Assembly: GCA_002197995.1 (NCBI GenBank)
Contig: NGZR01000006.1
Coordinates: 2,903,001-2,967,000 of the forward strand
Source: Gaeumannomyces sp. JS-464
Taxonomy: Eukaryota; Ascomycota; Sordariomycetes; Magnaporthales; Magnaporthaceae
Direction of reading: 5' to 3'
DNA length: 64,000 bases
Shown: in pieces, positions 54,621 through 64,000 of the stretch
How the letters are laid out: each line of letters starts with the position of its first letter
Numbering within the stretch: the first letter of the stretch is position 1
Notes under the pieces: model-generated
Told to the model about the DNA's origin: nothing
Databases searched by the model: none
Seen by the model: the letters and a program-made list of their open reading frames with translations, nothing else
Translations under genes and position numbers: made by a program

Positions 54621-55794
54621 GGCATCGAGGGCTGGGGATCAAACAAAGTTTGACAACGACGCGCGGCGAAATTGAGCAATACGATGGGTGGATGGGCGCT
54701 GTCACCGTCAGGGTGCAGCTTGCAACCCGCGTACTCCGAGTGCTGGCACTCGACGTGTGTACTGCCACAGCATTGGCTGTGGAAATGCCCGGCTAAAGTG
54801 CATGAATCAATTGTTCAGGGTCCAGCCCAGCAGTTGGCGAGTGGTGGCTGTGTCTGGCTGGCTGGTCGGGATGTCCCGCAGCCACGCTCCACGCACGACA
54901 ACAAGCGCCCCAACGTGGACGCCAGCGTGTGCTGGGGTGCCGCGGGCGCTTGTCACGACATGTCCCATTTCGGCCACCAGCCCCGTTGAATCAGATCTCG
55001 CTGGGGTGTTCGGCCTCGTGCGGCATAGATCCACAGCCTGCAGACGCGGCTGCTTACGCCACCCACCGAGTGACTCGCCCCGCGCATTGCCGTCTCCTTT
55101 TTCTCCTTGTCGGGCCCTTTTGTGACTAGTGGCTCGGCATCGTCTGCGGCAGCCACCCAGCTAGACTCGGGGTTCGCCAGGCAGGCCAGCGCCTTCCTGT
55201 CGCACAAAACCAGCGAGACGCTGTACTGTAGCCCAGGCCGCCCAGGCTCTCTTTGCCCACGAAAACGCATGACCGTGGGCCCTGGACAACTAGCCCCTTG
55301 GCCTCCACCCCCATCGCACGCCCTACCGGGCCCGGCCATTGGGCCCCCGTCGGGTGCCCCCTCGCGGCCAAGGAAGCCAAGGTGAAGAGAGTGACGCGGC
55401 GTTTCCGTTTCTGTCCAACCCAAAAGGCCTGGGGAAATTTGCGAATGGCAGAGAGATGAGCCGACCCCACCAGAATCGGAGAATCGGGGTCCACGGGCGG
55501 GAACCCTTTGCTTCCTGGACATGGGCTGGATGGTCTGCTGCGCATGCTGCCGTCCCTTGTTGTGTCTCTCATGTTATTCCCTTTTTGCCGCTGTATCTTG
55601 GCCCGGCTGCTTGTCTGGTATCCTTTCCGATTTTGCATTTATTTCCCCGGTTTCCTTCCCTCTGCGGCGTGTTTTTTTTTTTTGCGCTCTTCATCCCGCA
55701 AGACACACCCAACTTCCCACATCGCACACCTAGCGACCCTAACTCCCACTTTCGTTCTCTCAGTAATTCGTCTAGGCCCACCAATCCTTTAATC
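54621..55794. other. Intergenic region
   Basis: Right of the MITE up to the small cysteine-rich gene. From about 55530 the plus strand becomes C/T-rich with T runs, a typical leader. Frames of up to 189 codons overlap on both strands without motifs. Confidence 0.4.
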
Positions 55795-56255
55795 ATGTCG
55801 CAGTACCCTCCCCAGGCCTACGGCTCGCCGCCGCCGCCGCCGCCTGGCGCGTATGCTTCCCACCTCCTCAGGGATACCCTGCGCCACAGCAGCCGGTACG
55901 TGTGATCGCGTCGCCCCGACTGTCGGCAGACAATGGTCCGAGTAGCGACCAAACTCCAACGGCTCCCATGGACCACCGTCTTGCGGCTCCAGCTGACGCT
56001 GACCTCCATCCTTTAGATGGGTTACTACCCGCCCCAGCAGGCACCTCCGCCGCCCCAGGAGGAGCCCAAGAAGGATGGCTGCCTTTACGGATGGTAAGCT
56101 GCACTTCTGGCTACTATCAATCTGTGGTGTGTTGCTCACGCTGACCGCGTTTCCAGCTTGGCGACCGCGTGTGCTGTTGGCTCTGCGGAGAGTCCTGCAT
56201 ATGCTGCATTGACTCCTGCTTTGACCTCCTGTGCTGCTGCTGCGACGAATGTTAG
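55795..56255 (+). CDS. Small proline-rich CYSTM-type cysteine-rich membrane protein, two frameshifts
   Basis: Three exons: 55795-55895, 56017-56093 and 56157-56255, with GTACGT...TTTAG and GTAAGC...CCAG borders. About 92 residues are expected. The N-terminal half is Pro/Gln/Tyr-rich (YPPQAYGSPPPPPP, GYPAPQQP, GYYPPQQAPPPPQEEPKKD). After DGCLYG the tail has about 14 Cys in 33 residues (CIDSCFDLLCCCCDEC), the CYSTM arrangement found at the end of small stress-related membrane proteins. Two one-base losses must be assumed: one near 55857 (T run) so that GAYA continues into PPPQGYP, and one near 56171 so that CLATAC joins the cysteine tail. With both assumed, all exon phases fit. Probably membrane-associated; role unknown. 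Confidence 0.75.
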
Positions 56256-57010
56256 GGGACGGCCACGGCACGATGAGATCAGCGAGGGCTTTGGAACAGA
56301 GCGGCTAGGCTGAAGGACCAGGACGCTTGGAGGTCGAGACCGGGCGCCGACATCAACGAACAACCATCTACAACGACAACGACGTCGAACGACACACGCG
56401 AGGGGTTGGCGCTTAATCGCATGCCGCATTTTTTGTTGCTTTTTTTTTCTTTTTTTTTTTCTTCTTTTGTCTTAATCCGCATCGCAATATACCATCTTGA
56501 CCAAGGACAGTCCGTCTACAATCTCGTGATGCTCTTGTCGGGCGGCCCAGCATTAATGCTGGGTTTCGTCAAATGGCCCCGCTCCGTAGCTTCCCATGGT
56601 GCCATCAAGAATAGCACAACGCCAGGTGTTTCCCCACAATAGCTCTGTGCGCTACAGTGTCGCCTCACGCCAAGGCGGGGCCCATTCGTTGCATGACGGG
56701 CCACAACTTCCACGTTCGCGCGTACGTACTGCTTGTCACATGTTCGGTCCTGCCGTGTCTCTCCATGTTACTCGTTACAGCTCCTTCCTCTCCAGTCCAA
56801 CCCGCTCTCCTTTGCGCTAACCCATCTGCTCCAAATGAAAGCTCACCTCTCCAGCGGTTAATGCCCAGCTTCAACCATCGTCAACACTACCACCGCCTAA
56901 TCCACGCAAGACCATCGCCGCCGAGACCGAATAAACTGATATCGGCCGACCCCAACGCCACCAACTTCCGCCATCAATAGCCTCCTTAACCACCGCCCTC
57001 CCTCGCCAGG
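56256..57010. other. Intergenic region
   Basis: Between two plus-strand genes. T-rich patch at 56430-56468 just after the small gene, probably its 3' end. From 56770 onward it is C-rich leader. No recognised gene. Confidence 0.4.
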
Positions 57011-58196
57011 ATGCACCGCTTCACCTTCCCGCTCATGCGGCACCCCCGCCCTGCGATTCATCCTCCGCCCGTGGTGGGCTCTCCACAAGACGACATGGGC
57101 GTCGGCGCCAGCAGCAACCCGCCGATGCCCGGCAGCTTTCCCGATACCGACCGCGTCCCGACCCCCTATCAGCCCAGCGTGCTCGGCGTGGTCGTGGTGA
57201 AGGCCATGATGACCAAAGCCTTGACCCTGCCCCTCGAGCTCGTTAACAGGATCATCGACTTTGCCGAGTACTGGCCGCATACATCGACACAAATCGACTA
57301 CGGTGCCACTCCCCGCGCGGTCGCGAGAGGCAGCTCGCCCCAAGAGGATGTGTTCCTGGTAAGCAAGATGCACGAGCTACCTGGCTTCCCTGCCGCCGTC
57401 CTCGCTAGTCTACTAACCGGCTGCCTCTGCCATCGCCTCCAGCTGCGTACCCTCCCACTTGGCTTCGTCAAGCAAGTGAACCCCGATCCCGACCACTACA
57501 AGACGGAAGAGGCCAAGCTCCTCCGTCTCTCGTCAGAGCACCCCGTCGAGCAGTTCCACAAGTGGATTGGCTCGCCTTCGCACGCCCTGCAACGCCCCTG
57601 CCGCAAAATCGTCTTCACCGTCACGAGCAACGACCAGGGATGGGGTGGCATTATGGACGACCAGAACACCTACCGGCATTCATATACCTGGTTCGAGGCA
57701 GGGCTGGAGAAGATCGACGCGTCAGGAGAGTGTGAGTACAGCCATCCCTCCTCGGCCGCTCGACTGGATACTGAGAGCCTCGGAAACAGGCGGCGACTAC
57801 TGCCCCGACCACCGACAGGCGTCACCTCGAACTTCAGCCACCTGCTGCGCAATGCGCCCCATCGTCCCAGCTCTCGTTGGAGAGCCGCACAAGCGCCTGC
57901 GGATGGAGCATCCTCTTGACCCTCTGGAGGAATACAAGATCCAGTGCAACAGGACGGCCTCGCGCGACGGCCCGCAGACCCACGTGGTTGAGTGGCGGGC
58001 CGACGACCACATCGATCCGGACACCCCCCAGGCCCAGGAGCTGGTCGATGTTGGCCGGGGCAGGGCCACGGGCACGGGCGAGTTTGTGCGGAACCTCAAG
58101 CTGGGCGACGTGGTCACCGTGTGGGCCAAGGCAAGGTTCGTTGGCTGGCAAAACAACCTGAGCTTCCTCAAGGTTGATGTGTACTGGGCGGTTTGA
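57011..58196 (+). CDS. Conserved fungal protein with F-box-like N-terminal motif
   Basis: Three exons: 57011-57358, 57443-57731 and 57790-58196, 347 residues. LTLPLELVNRIIDFAEYWPHTS resembles an F-box start (LPxEL..I...). The later segment HALQRPCRKIVFTVTSNDQGWGG followed by SYTWFEAGLEK, and the C-terminal VTVWAKARFVGWQNNLSFLKVDVYW, belong to a family widespread in filamentous ascomycetes, often called F-box domain protein, with no known function. Intron 1 (84 bp) is a multiple of three without a stop, so retention would add 28 residues. Intron 2 uses GTGAGT...ACAG. If the F-box assignment holds it would act in a Skp1-Cullin ubiquitin ligase. Confidence 0.7.
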
Positions 58197-58681
58197 TGCT
58201 TTGTGCTCTTGATCGATGCAAGCCATGTCCGGGGAGGAATCGCCCCCGGCGGCATTTATGGTTTTATGGCTGGGCATCCGGGAGTTGTTTTTTTTTTTTT
58301 TTTAGCTTTATGATTCAGAGGCTTGGTAGCAGGTCATTCTGGTATGCTTAATTTTCTCGGCACCTCTGCCAATCGACCGTCAATTGACGGGGCATTCCCG
58401 TCTCCTTGTTTGTCAACTTGCCCAATTTTGGACTCATAACATCAACATGACGTGCCCCGTGGGGTTTGCCCAATAATGACGTCAACGATTGGCTGCCGGG
58501 CGGACCTTGACGTCCGTAGTTGTGGTGTATAAAACGTCGAGACTGGGAGAGCACAGCTGCATGGTCGCGCGATTCCTTCGTAGAACTGCCACAAAGACCG
58601 CACTCTTCCAGCAGAATCAGTGATACATCCCATACAAATCAAACCACATATACCGCGTCGCCACAACCGATCCACGCCAAG
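58197..58681. other. Intergenic region / promoter
   Basis: A T18 run at about 58288-58306 follows the F-box-like gene. The right half contains a TATA element (listed) and C/A-rich leader of the next gene. Confidence 0.45.
58528..58534 (+). promoter_or_regulatory. TATA box of the 77-residue protein gene
   Basis: A TATAAAA heptamer 154 bases before the ATG, in front of an A/C-rich leader. A canonical TATA box is uncommon in housekeeping genes of these fungi and fits an inducible gene. Confidence 0.5.
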
Positions 58682-58986
58682 ATGCCCCGTGACGGAAGCG
58701 GTAGGGCCGACAACGCCGTGGACGAGCAGGCTGCCCAAGTCATCCATGGCGTCGACCAAGCTGTAAGTTGAGCGCGAAAGTCGTGCGCTTGTTCCACGCC
58801 GACCTCTGACGCCGCCTTTTCTCCATAATCTAGAGCAGCGAGGTCGACAGGTCGGGCAAGGCCGCCCTTCTGCCTGAGGGCGAGAAGGGAGCGGCTATCG
58901 AGGGCATGAATGCAAGCGGAGGACAGTCGCAGGGACTTGCCCAGGGACCCAGCGCGGGACAGGGCGGCGGGTCGAAGAATTTCTAG
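58682..58986 (+). CDS. Small hydrophilic protein, unknown function
   Basis: Exons 58682-58762 and 58834-58986 (GTAAGT...CTAG), 77 residues. The sequence is polar and Gly/Ala/Gln/Ser-rich, with no Cys, no hydrophobic segment and no signal peptide: MPRDGSGRADNAVDEQAAQV, then SGKAALLPEGEKGAA and a Gly-rich tail ending SKNF. The composition resembles small disordered stress or spore proteins, but I do not recognise a family. The clean splice signals, TATA box and ACGCCAAGATG start context support a real gene. Confidence 0.65.
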
Positions 58987-59642
58987 GCAGCCGAAGCCGT
59001 CGATCAAAATCGAAAAGGTCTTTTGTTTTCGTGGATGAATGGTGTCGTCGTGTCCAATGTCTTTCTTATTCCTTGGCAGCAGCCACAGCCACTTTGAGGA
59101 AATCGGGACCACATCTCACCGCCGGCGCAACCATGCAAGGAATTACGATTCGCGGAGTCTCATTTCCTCCGCCATGCCCGTCGCGACACGGCTTTCGGGC
59201 AGGACCCGATCTAAACCCCAGGGGCTCCGCAGAATCGCGCAAACTGTGCGGACACTGTGCGCACCAGGGCGTGGGCATGCGCGGCCACCAAGCTGCGGGA
59301 GCCCAGGATTCCTTATTAAGCGCAGGCCAATATCTCACGCTGCGATGGGGCGAGCGACGATATTGCAAGGTCTGCGCCAGGTAAGCTGTGCGTGCAAAAG
59401 TCTACGGCCAGGCGCCGGCGTCGTCGTCGAGGGCGCCATGTCAGCGTTCCAGGCCGAGTGAGACGGACTTCGGGCGGCTTGTCCATGAACGTTGCTCCTG
59501 AATCCCGGGTGGCCTGCCACCTCCTGGAGATATAAAGCCGGGCCCTTCGACATTGCGATGTTCAGTCCATCATGCGATATGCAGGCGACACAGTCCACGC
59601 TCCAGCAGCATTTCCAAAAACATCATCCACCCCTCGCCCACC
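58987..59642. other. Intergenic region / tannase promoter
   Basis: Between the small gene and the tannase. Contains a TATAAAG element at 59531-59537, 112 bases before the ATG, and a CA-rich leader. No other feature recognised. Confidence 0.45.
59531..59537 (+). promoter_or_regulatory. TATA box of the tannase gene
   Basis: TATAAAG 112 bases upstream of the start codon, a position and sequence suited to an inducible secreted-enzyme type gene. Confidence 0.5.
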
Positions 59643-61327
59643 ATGTCCGGCCCGTCATTGGCAACGCTCTGCGTCCCGGCCACCTTCGGGACGCCCTCCC
59701 TCTTCGGCATCTCCAACGTGACAGTCGCTGCATCCATCGCCAGCCTCAACGCCACGCTCAACACCTGGACCTTTTCCCAGCCGATACGCCACATCGAAAC
59801 CACCTTCTGCAACGTGACCGTGTCGTACACGCACCCCAAGCAGAACGACTGGGTCTCGGTCGAGGCCTGGCTTCCCGGCCCGGACACGTGGAAGAACATC
59901 CTCGTGGCGGCCGGCGGCGGCGGGCTGGGCATGGGCCGCAACTCGGCTAGCTACGGCCTGTTCATGTCGACCGCCGTCGGCGACGGCTACGCCACCACCA
60001 CCACCGACGCCGGCAATCCCGGCGACCTTGCCATCCTGGGCGGGTGGGCCTTCCTCTCCGACGGCAACGCGGACCAGGTTGCGCTGCACAACGCGGCTGC
60101 GCGCTCGCTCGAGGAGCAGGGGCTGTTGGGCAAGCAGCTCGTCCAGGCCATGTACGGGCGCAAGGCCTCGCGCTCCTACTTCAACGCCTGCTCTCAGGGC
60201 GGCCGGCAAGGGCTGATGGTGGCGCAGCGGTACCCGGACCTCTACGATGGCATCATGGCCAACGCGCCCGCCATCTCGCTCGACGTCGTCTCGTCCATCT
60301 TCTGGCCGCAGCAGCACATGGTAAGTCAGGGCCACGTGCCGCACGAGTGCGAGATGCACGCCATCACCGTCGCCGCCGTGGCCTTTTGCGATGCCCTGGA
60401 CGGCGTCGAGGATGGTGTCATCGCGGATCCAGCGCTGTGCCTCGAGCGGTTCGACCCCTTTTCCGTCGTCGGCAAGACGGTCAACTGCTCGGACGCCGCC
60501 GGCGGGCAGATTGCCGTCTCTGCCGGCGCCGCGGCCGTCGTCAACGCGACGTGGCACGGCCCGAGGTACGCGGCGAGCGGCAAGCAGGTTTGGCCCGGAT
60601 TCCGGCCCGGCGCCGACATCACAGCCAGCGGGCCCCGGAGGAACACCAACGAGTCGGTTGCCAACACGATCTGAGCGGCAAACGGCACCTGTGTCGGGAA
60701 ACCGTGGCCCATCGGGGCCATGGGCTTTCGTGCGTGGCTAGCTGGGACTTGAGCCTCAATCTCGCCAACATGACGAATGCCCAGTTCGAAAAGCTTGCCC
60801 GCTACGGCCACCAGGAGCTGCAGAGCTTCGCGGCCACGGACCCGGATCTCACCGAGTTCCAAAGGGCGGGCGGCAAGATGCTGACCTATCACGGCATGGT
60901 GAGTTTCGCCCGGTCCTGCAATGGCTTTTTCCCGGAGAGAAAAGGTTTACGGCTATTAACCACCAACTCCCGCAGGCCGACAACATCATCCCGCCAGAGG
61001 GCACATCCCAGTACTACCGCAGGTGACGGCCGACGCCGACGCCGTGTCGCCCGACGGTGCACAGATTCTACCGGCTCTTCGAGGTCCCCGGGCTGGCGCA
61101 CTGCTTTAGCGGCACGCGGGCCCGCCGACAGAGCTTTTCAGCCAGCTGCCGCGCGTTGGGTCGAGAACGGGACGGCGCCGGCGTCGACACCGCACGAGGT
61201 GCTGAACCAGGTCACGGGTAACATCGACCACCGCCTGCTTTGTCCGTTCCCGCACAAGCCGCAGTTCGATAAGGCTTGCGGGGACGTGGGCCGAGAGGCG
61301 TGCTGGTCGTGTCCAGAGCTGAAGTGA
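59643..61327 (+). CDS. Tannase / feruloyl esterase family enzyme, interrupted in its C-terminal third
   Basis: The ATG at 59643 opens an undamaged frame of 343 residues. It covers the alpha/beta-hydrolase core: NILVAAGGGGLGMG, YATTTTDAGN, and FNACSQGGRQGLMVAQRYP with the catalytic Ser in the CS of the family's CS-D-HC motif, then ANAPAISLDVV and CDALDGVEDGVIADP. Downstream, conserved pieces appear in changing frames: WDLSLNLANMTNAQFEKLAR, FQRAGGKMLTYHGM, an intron (60899-60975), ADNIIPPEGTSQYYRR (catalytic Asp), FYRLFEVPGLAHCFSG (His-Cys) and RWVENGTAPAS, ending PELK. Frame changes fall near 60665, 60735, 61022, 61060, 61113 and 61155. The expected size is about 530-560 residues. No signal peptide is evident, although the family is usually secreted. 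It cleaves gallate or ferulate esters of plant material. Confidence 0.82.
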
Positions 61328-61855
61328 GATGTGTACCTATGTACGGCGTGTGGTGTAAGGTGCTTTGAAGTACGGGATCACTGCATTATTTGGCAAAGAC
61401 GACTTTGGTGCTAGACATGTATGGCAACAGATCCACCGTATACCTACTAATTTAATGTGGTGCTACCTGCCCATTCGACCTGACGTTCTGCTTTGTTTGT
61501 TGTCAGCATCACCACCCAGATCTTGGCGTCTGAGACGCCGGGCACGGTCCAGAGTCCTGTAGCTGCGGAGACGACCCCGTGCTCGTTGCAAACTTCGTCC
61601 AGCCGTTCATCTCCTGGCTCATGTCACTCACGACCCTGCCGCTCCGGTCTGACACGTCGTCGCCCGCCTCCTGCAGCATCGTCAGAGATTGCGGGCTGAG
61701 GGCGCTCGAGTCGACCGAGTTATGTGCCTGTGATCACGTGCCCGACGCCGTCATGGGTGGAGATCCTTGCATCTCGCTGGCCATCGTCTGCGCCGGCATC
61801 TCTACAGGCTCTGGCGACCGGTACGGCGGCACAGACGAGACGGAGGGCTGAATTG
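61328..61855. other. Intergenic region between convergent genes
   Basis: Between the tannase stop (plus) and the kelch stop (minus). No recognised feature. Confidence 0.4.
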
Positions 61856-63971
61856 CTAGTGGCCACGCATGGGGCTGCCGGGGCCCGGGGCTTTGGCATC
61901 GTGGTACGTCGGGAGCTCAGGTTGGTCCGGGTTGGCCACCTCGGCAGCGGGCTGCTGCGCTTGCCGCCTCCTGCGCATGAGGAAGATGAAGAGGCAGACG
62001 CCGAGCGCGACGAGTACCAAGAGCCCGACAACGCCGCCCACCGCGCCGCCAATGATTGCATTGCGGTTGGCGTCACCGTTGCCACCGTCCCCCGCGGTCG
62101 AGTTGTTGCCGTTATCGTTATTGCCGCCGCTGAGGCTGGTTCCGTTGGCTAGCGTGTACGGTGGCGTGTACGAAGGGCGTGCGTAGGACGGGTTAAAGAT
62201 GTACTGGAGGTACAAGTCATCCCAGATTTGAGGGTTTCGCACGTTGGCCCCTCCGCTGGGTGTGCCACCTATGGCCGAGATGACGACTTGCGGCACGGGC
62301 GCCGCGCGTTTGGCGCCGGCCGCGCTGTAAACTCCGGTGTAGTTCTGGGAAGACAGCGAATAGATCTCAGCAGGCATGTGGTCGGCGCATTTCTGAGAAT
62401 CGCCCTTGTCCGACTGCATGCCACCGACGATGATGAGATTCTCGCCGACAGCGTGGCAGGTGTGTCCTATGGGCGTGGCAGCCTTAGCGGCGGCCCTGGG
62501 TTTGTGCACATGTACAAGCAAGGAGCAACAACTCACCATACAGGCCACCGGTTTCGCGGGTATGAACGCGGACCTAGATGAAGCTTGGGAGACTGAGAAC
62601 CCAGATATCCTCGGTCGCGGCTCCCGTGGCGTAGTTTTCGACGCCGCCGACCATGTAGATATTAAAGGACTGGTCGGGCGCCGGGACGGCCACGAGGCAG
62701 ATGTCGGATCGGCCTGTCGGGAACTTGTTGTCAATGCCGAAGGTGCTCTGGCGGAACCAGAAGCCGGTTTCGATGTCGTACATGTCGACAAAGTTCAAAC
62801 CGATCTACCGGGGGCGGCCTCGTCAGCCTCGGACACAATCCATCCGCGAGAAACCGGCACTTACGTTGTCGTTCCCTGCGTTTGCCTCGGGAATCCCAAC
62901 GCCGTAGCTGGTTGGGTTGGTCGTTTTCTGCCCGGCAATTTGCACGAGCACGCCCTTGCGGCCGACTGGGATGTGGACCAAAGCGCCGTTCATGCGAGGA
63001 CCGAACGGGGCTTTGTCCTTGGCGAGCGAGACCGGGACCGAGATGTTGGTTAATCTCGGCCTGGCCAGGCTGGAGTCCAGCTCCAGTATGCCACCTAGGA
63101 CTGCGGGCAGAGAGGCTGGCTGTTAGCAAAGCGGCGACTGGCGTCATAGCTAAGCCGACGAGATTGGTGGCGTACACTTGAACTCGGAGTTGGCCTTGTA
63201 TCCGGCATATGCCTTGTCGGATCGCTGCTGCACATAGCCGTTGAAGATGAAGCTGCGGTTCAGTGACGGCGCGTCGCAGTAGGATGCAGCCCCTGGCCTT
63301 TCCACCTTAACGCCCGTGTTTTGAAGTTCGAACCCAGTGCTGGCGAGGCTCCATCGCTCTGTTGCCACGTCGAACTGCCAAATGGCCGACGAGGGGATCT
63401 CGTCAGTCCTGGTAAAGCCGGGGTCTTGGGCGTGGTTGGACGAGAACCAGCCGCCGAGCTGGTAAACCTTGTTGGTCGGCTGCGAATACCACAATGCGTT
63501 CTCGATAAGGGCCCTGGGCACGTCGGGCCCCTTGCGGATCCATTTGTACGGCGAAGGGTCATGGTTCGTAAAGTCCTTGGAGAGGTCCAGCATGAGGAGG
63601 TGGTTGTCTAACACAGCGAGTTAGTTCCCGCCAGCCGATGCAGCCACCCGTGGGCAGCAGACATACGTACTCATTCCCTTGGTCCATGACCCCGACGTGG
63701 TGCTGTTGAAGGTGCCACCGTTTTTCGGCACGTAGGTATTGCCGCCGTCAATGTAGATTTTTCCATCGCCGAGCACGCTGGCATGCCTCCACAGGCGGCA
63801 GAAATGCTGCGACAGATCGTATATAGTGTTGTTGATGTCGGGAGCCGGCGCTGAGGTCGGGAGCACGGTGCCAGACGTGGATGAGGGGCTGGATAGTCCG
63901 GCAGTGCTCTGCGATAGCGAGAGGCCGGCCAGGAAGCCAGCCAGCGACACAAGCACAATCAGTCGTGGCAT
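61856..63971 (-). CDS. Kelch-repeat protein with signal peptide and one C-terminal membrane span; one nonsense codon
   Basis: Five exons: 63971-63671, 63607-63176, 63100-62865, 62804-62537 and 62466-61856. All have GT...AG borders and consistent phase, total about 615 residues. A signal peptide (IVLVSLAGFLAGLSLS) starts the protein. Kelch blades include HASVLGDGKIYIDGG, NKVYQLGGW, FIFNGYV, IYMVGGV and HTCHAVGENLIIVGGM. A Gly/Asn-rich linker precedes AIIGGAVGGVVGLLVLVALGVCLFIFLMRRRR, a single membrane span with a basic stop-transfer, then a short cytosolic tail. At 62574-62576 a TAG stands where blade context suggests Trp (SLPSFI-stop-VRVH), a TGG-to-TAG change; otherwise the frame is intact. 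Such type I fungal kelch proteins face the cell wall; function unknown. Confidence 0.83.
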
Positions 63972-64000
63972 ATTCACACAGGTCTCGCAACTTGGAAATA

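Overview
This window is nuclear DNA of a filamentous ascomycete (Pezizomycotina, most likely a GC-rich Sordariomycete). The genes have short introns of about 50-90 bp with GTRNGT donors, CTRAC-like branch points and YAG acceptors. They include a Pbs2/OS-5 MAP kinase kinase with fungal extensions, Zn2Cys6/MHR regulators and a CysA-type serine O-acetyltransferase. In the middle lies an A+T-rich block with the hallmarks of repeat-induced point mutation (RIP).

Layout. Positions 1-5 kb: start of an unidentified gene, a small zinc-ribbon-like protein, a tRNA-Ile and the HOG-pathway kinase PBS2, all on the minus strand. 5-15.8 kb: mostly non-coding DNA with simple repeats, around a Pyr4/PaxB-like membrane protein and an auxin-efflux-carrier family transporter. 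15.8-27.2 kb: a TauD-type dioxygenase, a DUF1275 membrane protein, a secreted bicupin oxalate decarboxylase and a heavily frame-shifted SulP sulfate permease. 28.8-35.4 kb: a decayed cluster (Zn2Cys6 factor relic, HpcH/HpaI aldolase, second Zn2Cys6 factor relic, SMP-30-type lactonase relic) that looks like the remains of a sugar-acid catabolic locus.

36.1-46.7 kb: a RIP island. Its core is a complete but dead Ty3/Gypsy chromodomain retrotransposon (38469-45935, minus strand) with two LTRs of about 446 bp, a near-identical 5-bp target duplication, gag, protease, RT, RNase H, integrase and chromodomain. Between chromodomain and 3' LTR it carries an opposite-strand zinc-motif/coiled-coil gene and two tRNA-like cassettes, each next to an inverted repeat. 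An inverted, truncated LTR closes the island beside an MFS transporter.

46.7-64 kb: the MFS gene, a Bet v1/SRPBCC protein, an atypical SDR, the CysA-type serine O-acetyltransferase, a 435-bp MITE with 54-55-bp terminal inverted repeats, a CYSTM-type cysteine-rich peptide, an F-box-like protein, a 77-residue hydrophilic protein, a tannase/feruloyl esterase and a kelch protein with one membrane anchor.

Many otherwise conserved genes are broken by losses of one base, most of them explainable as a shortened run of two to four identical bases. This may be an assembly artefact and should be settled before any of them is called a pseudogene. The relics at 28.8-35.4 kb also contain nonsense codons and so look truly decayed. 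All exon boundaries were inferred by eye from splice signals and reading-frame continuity.
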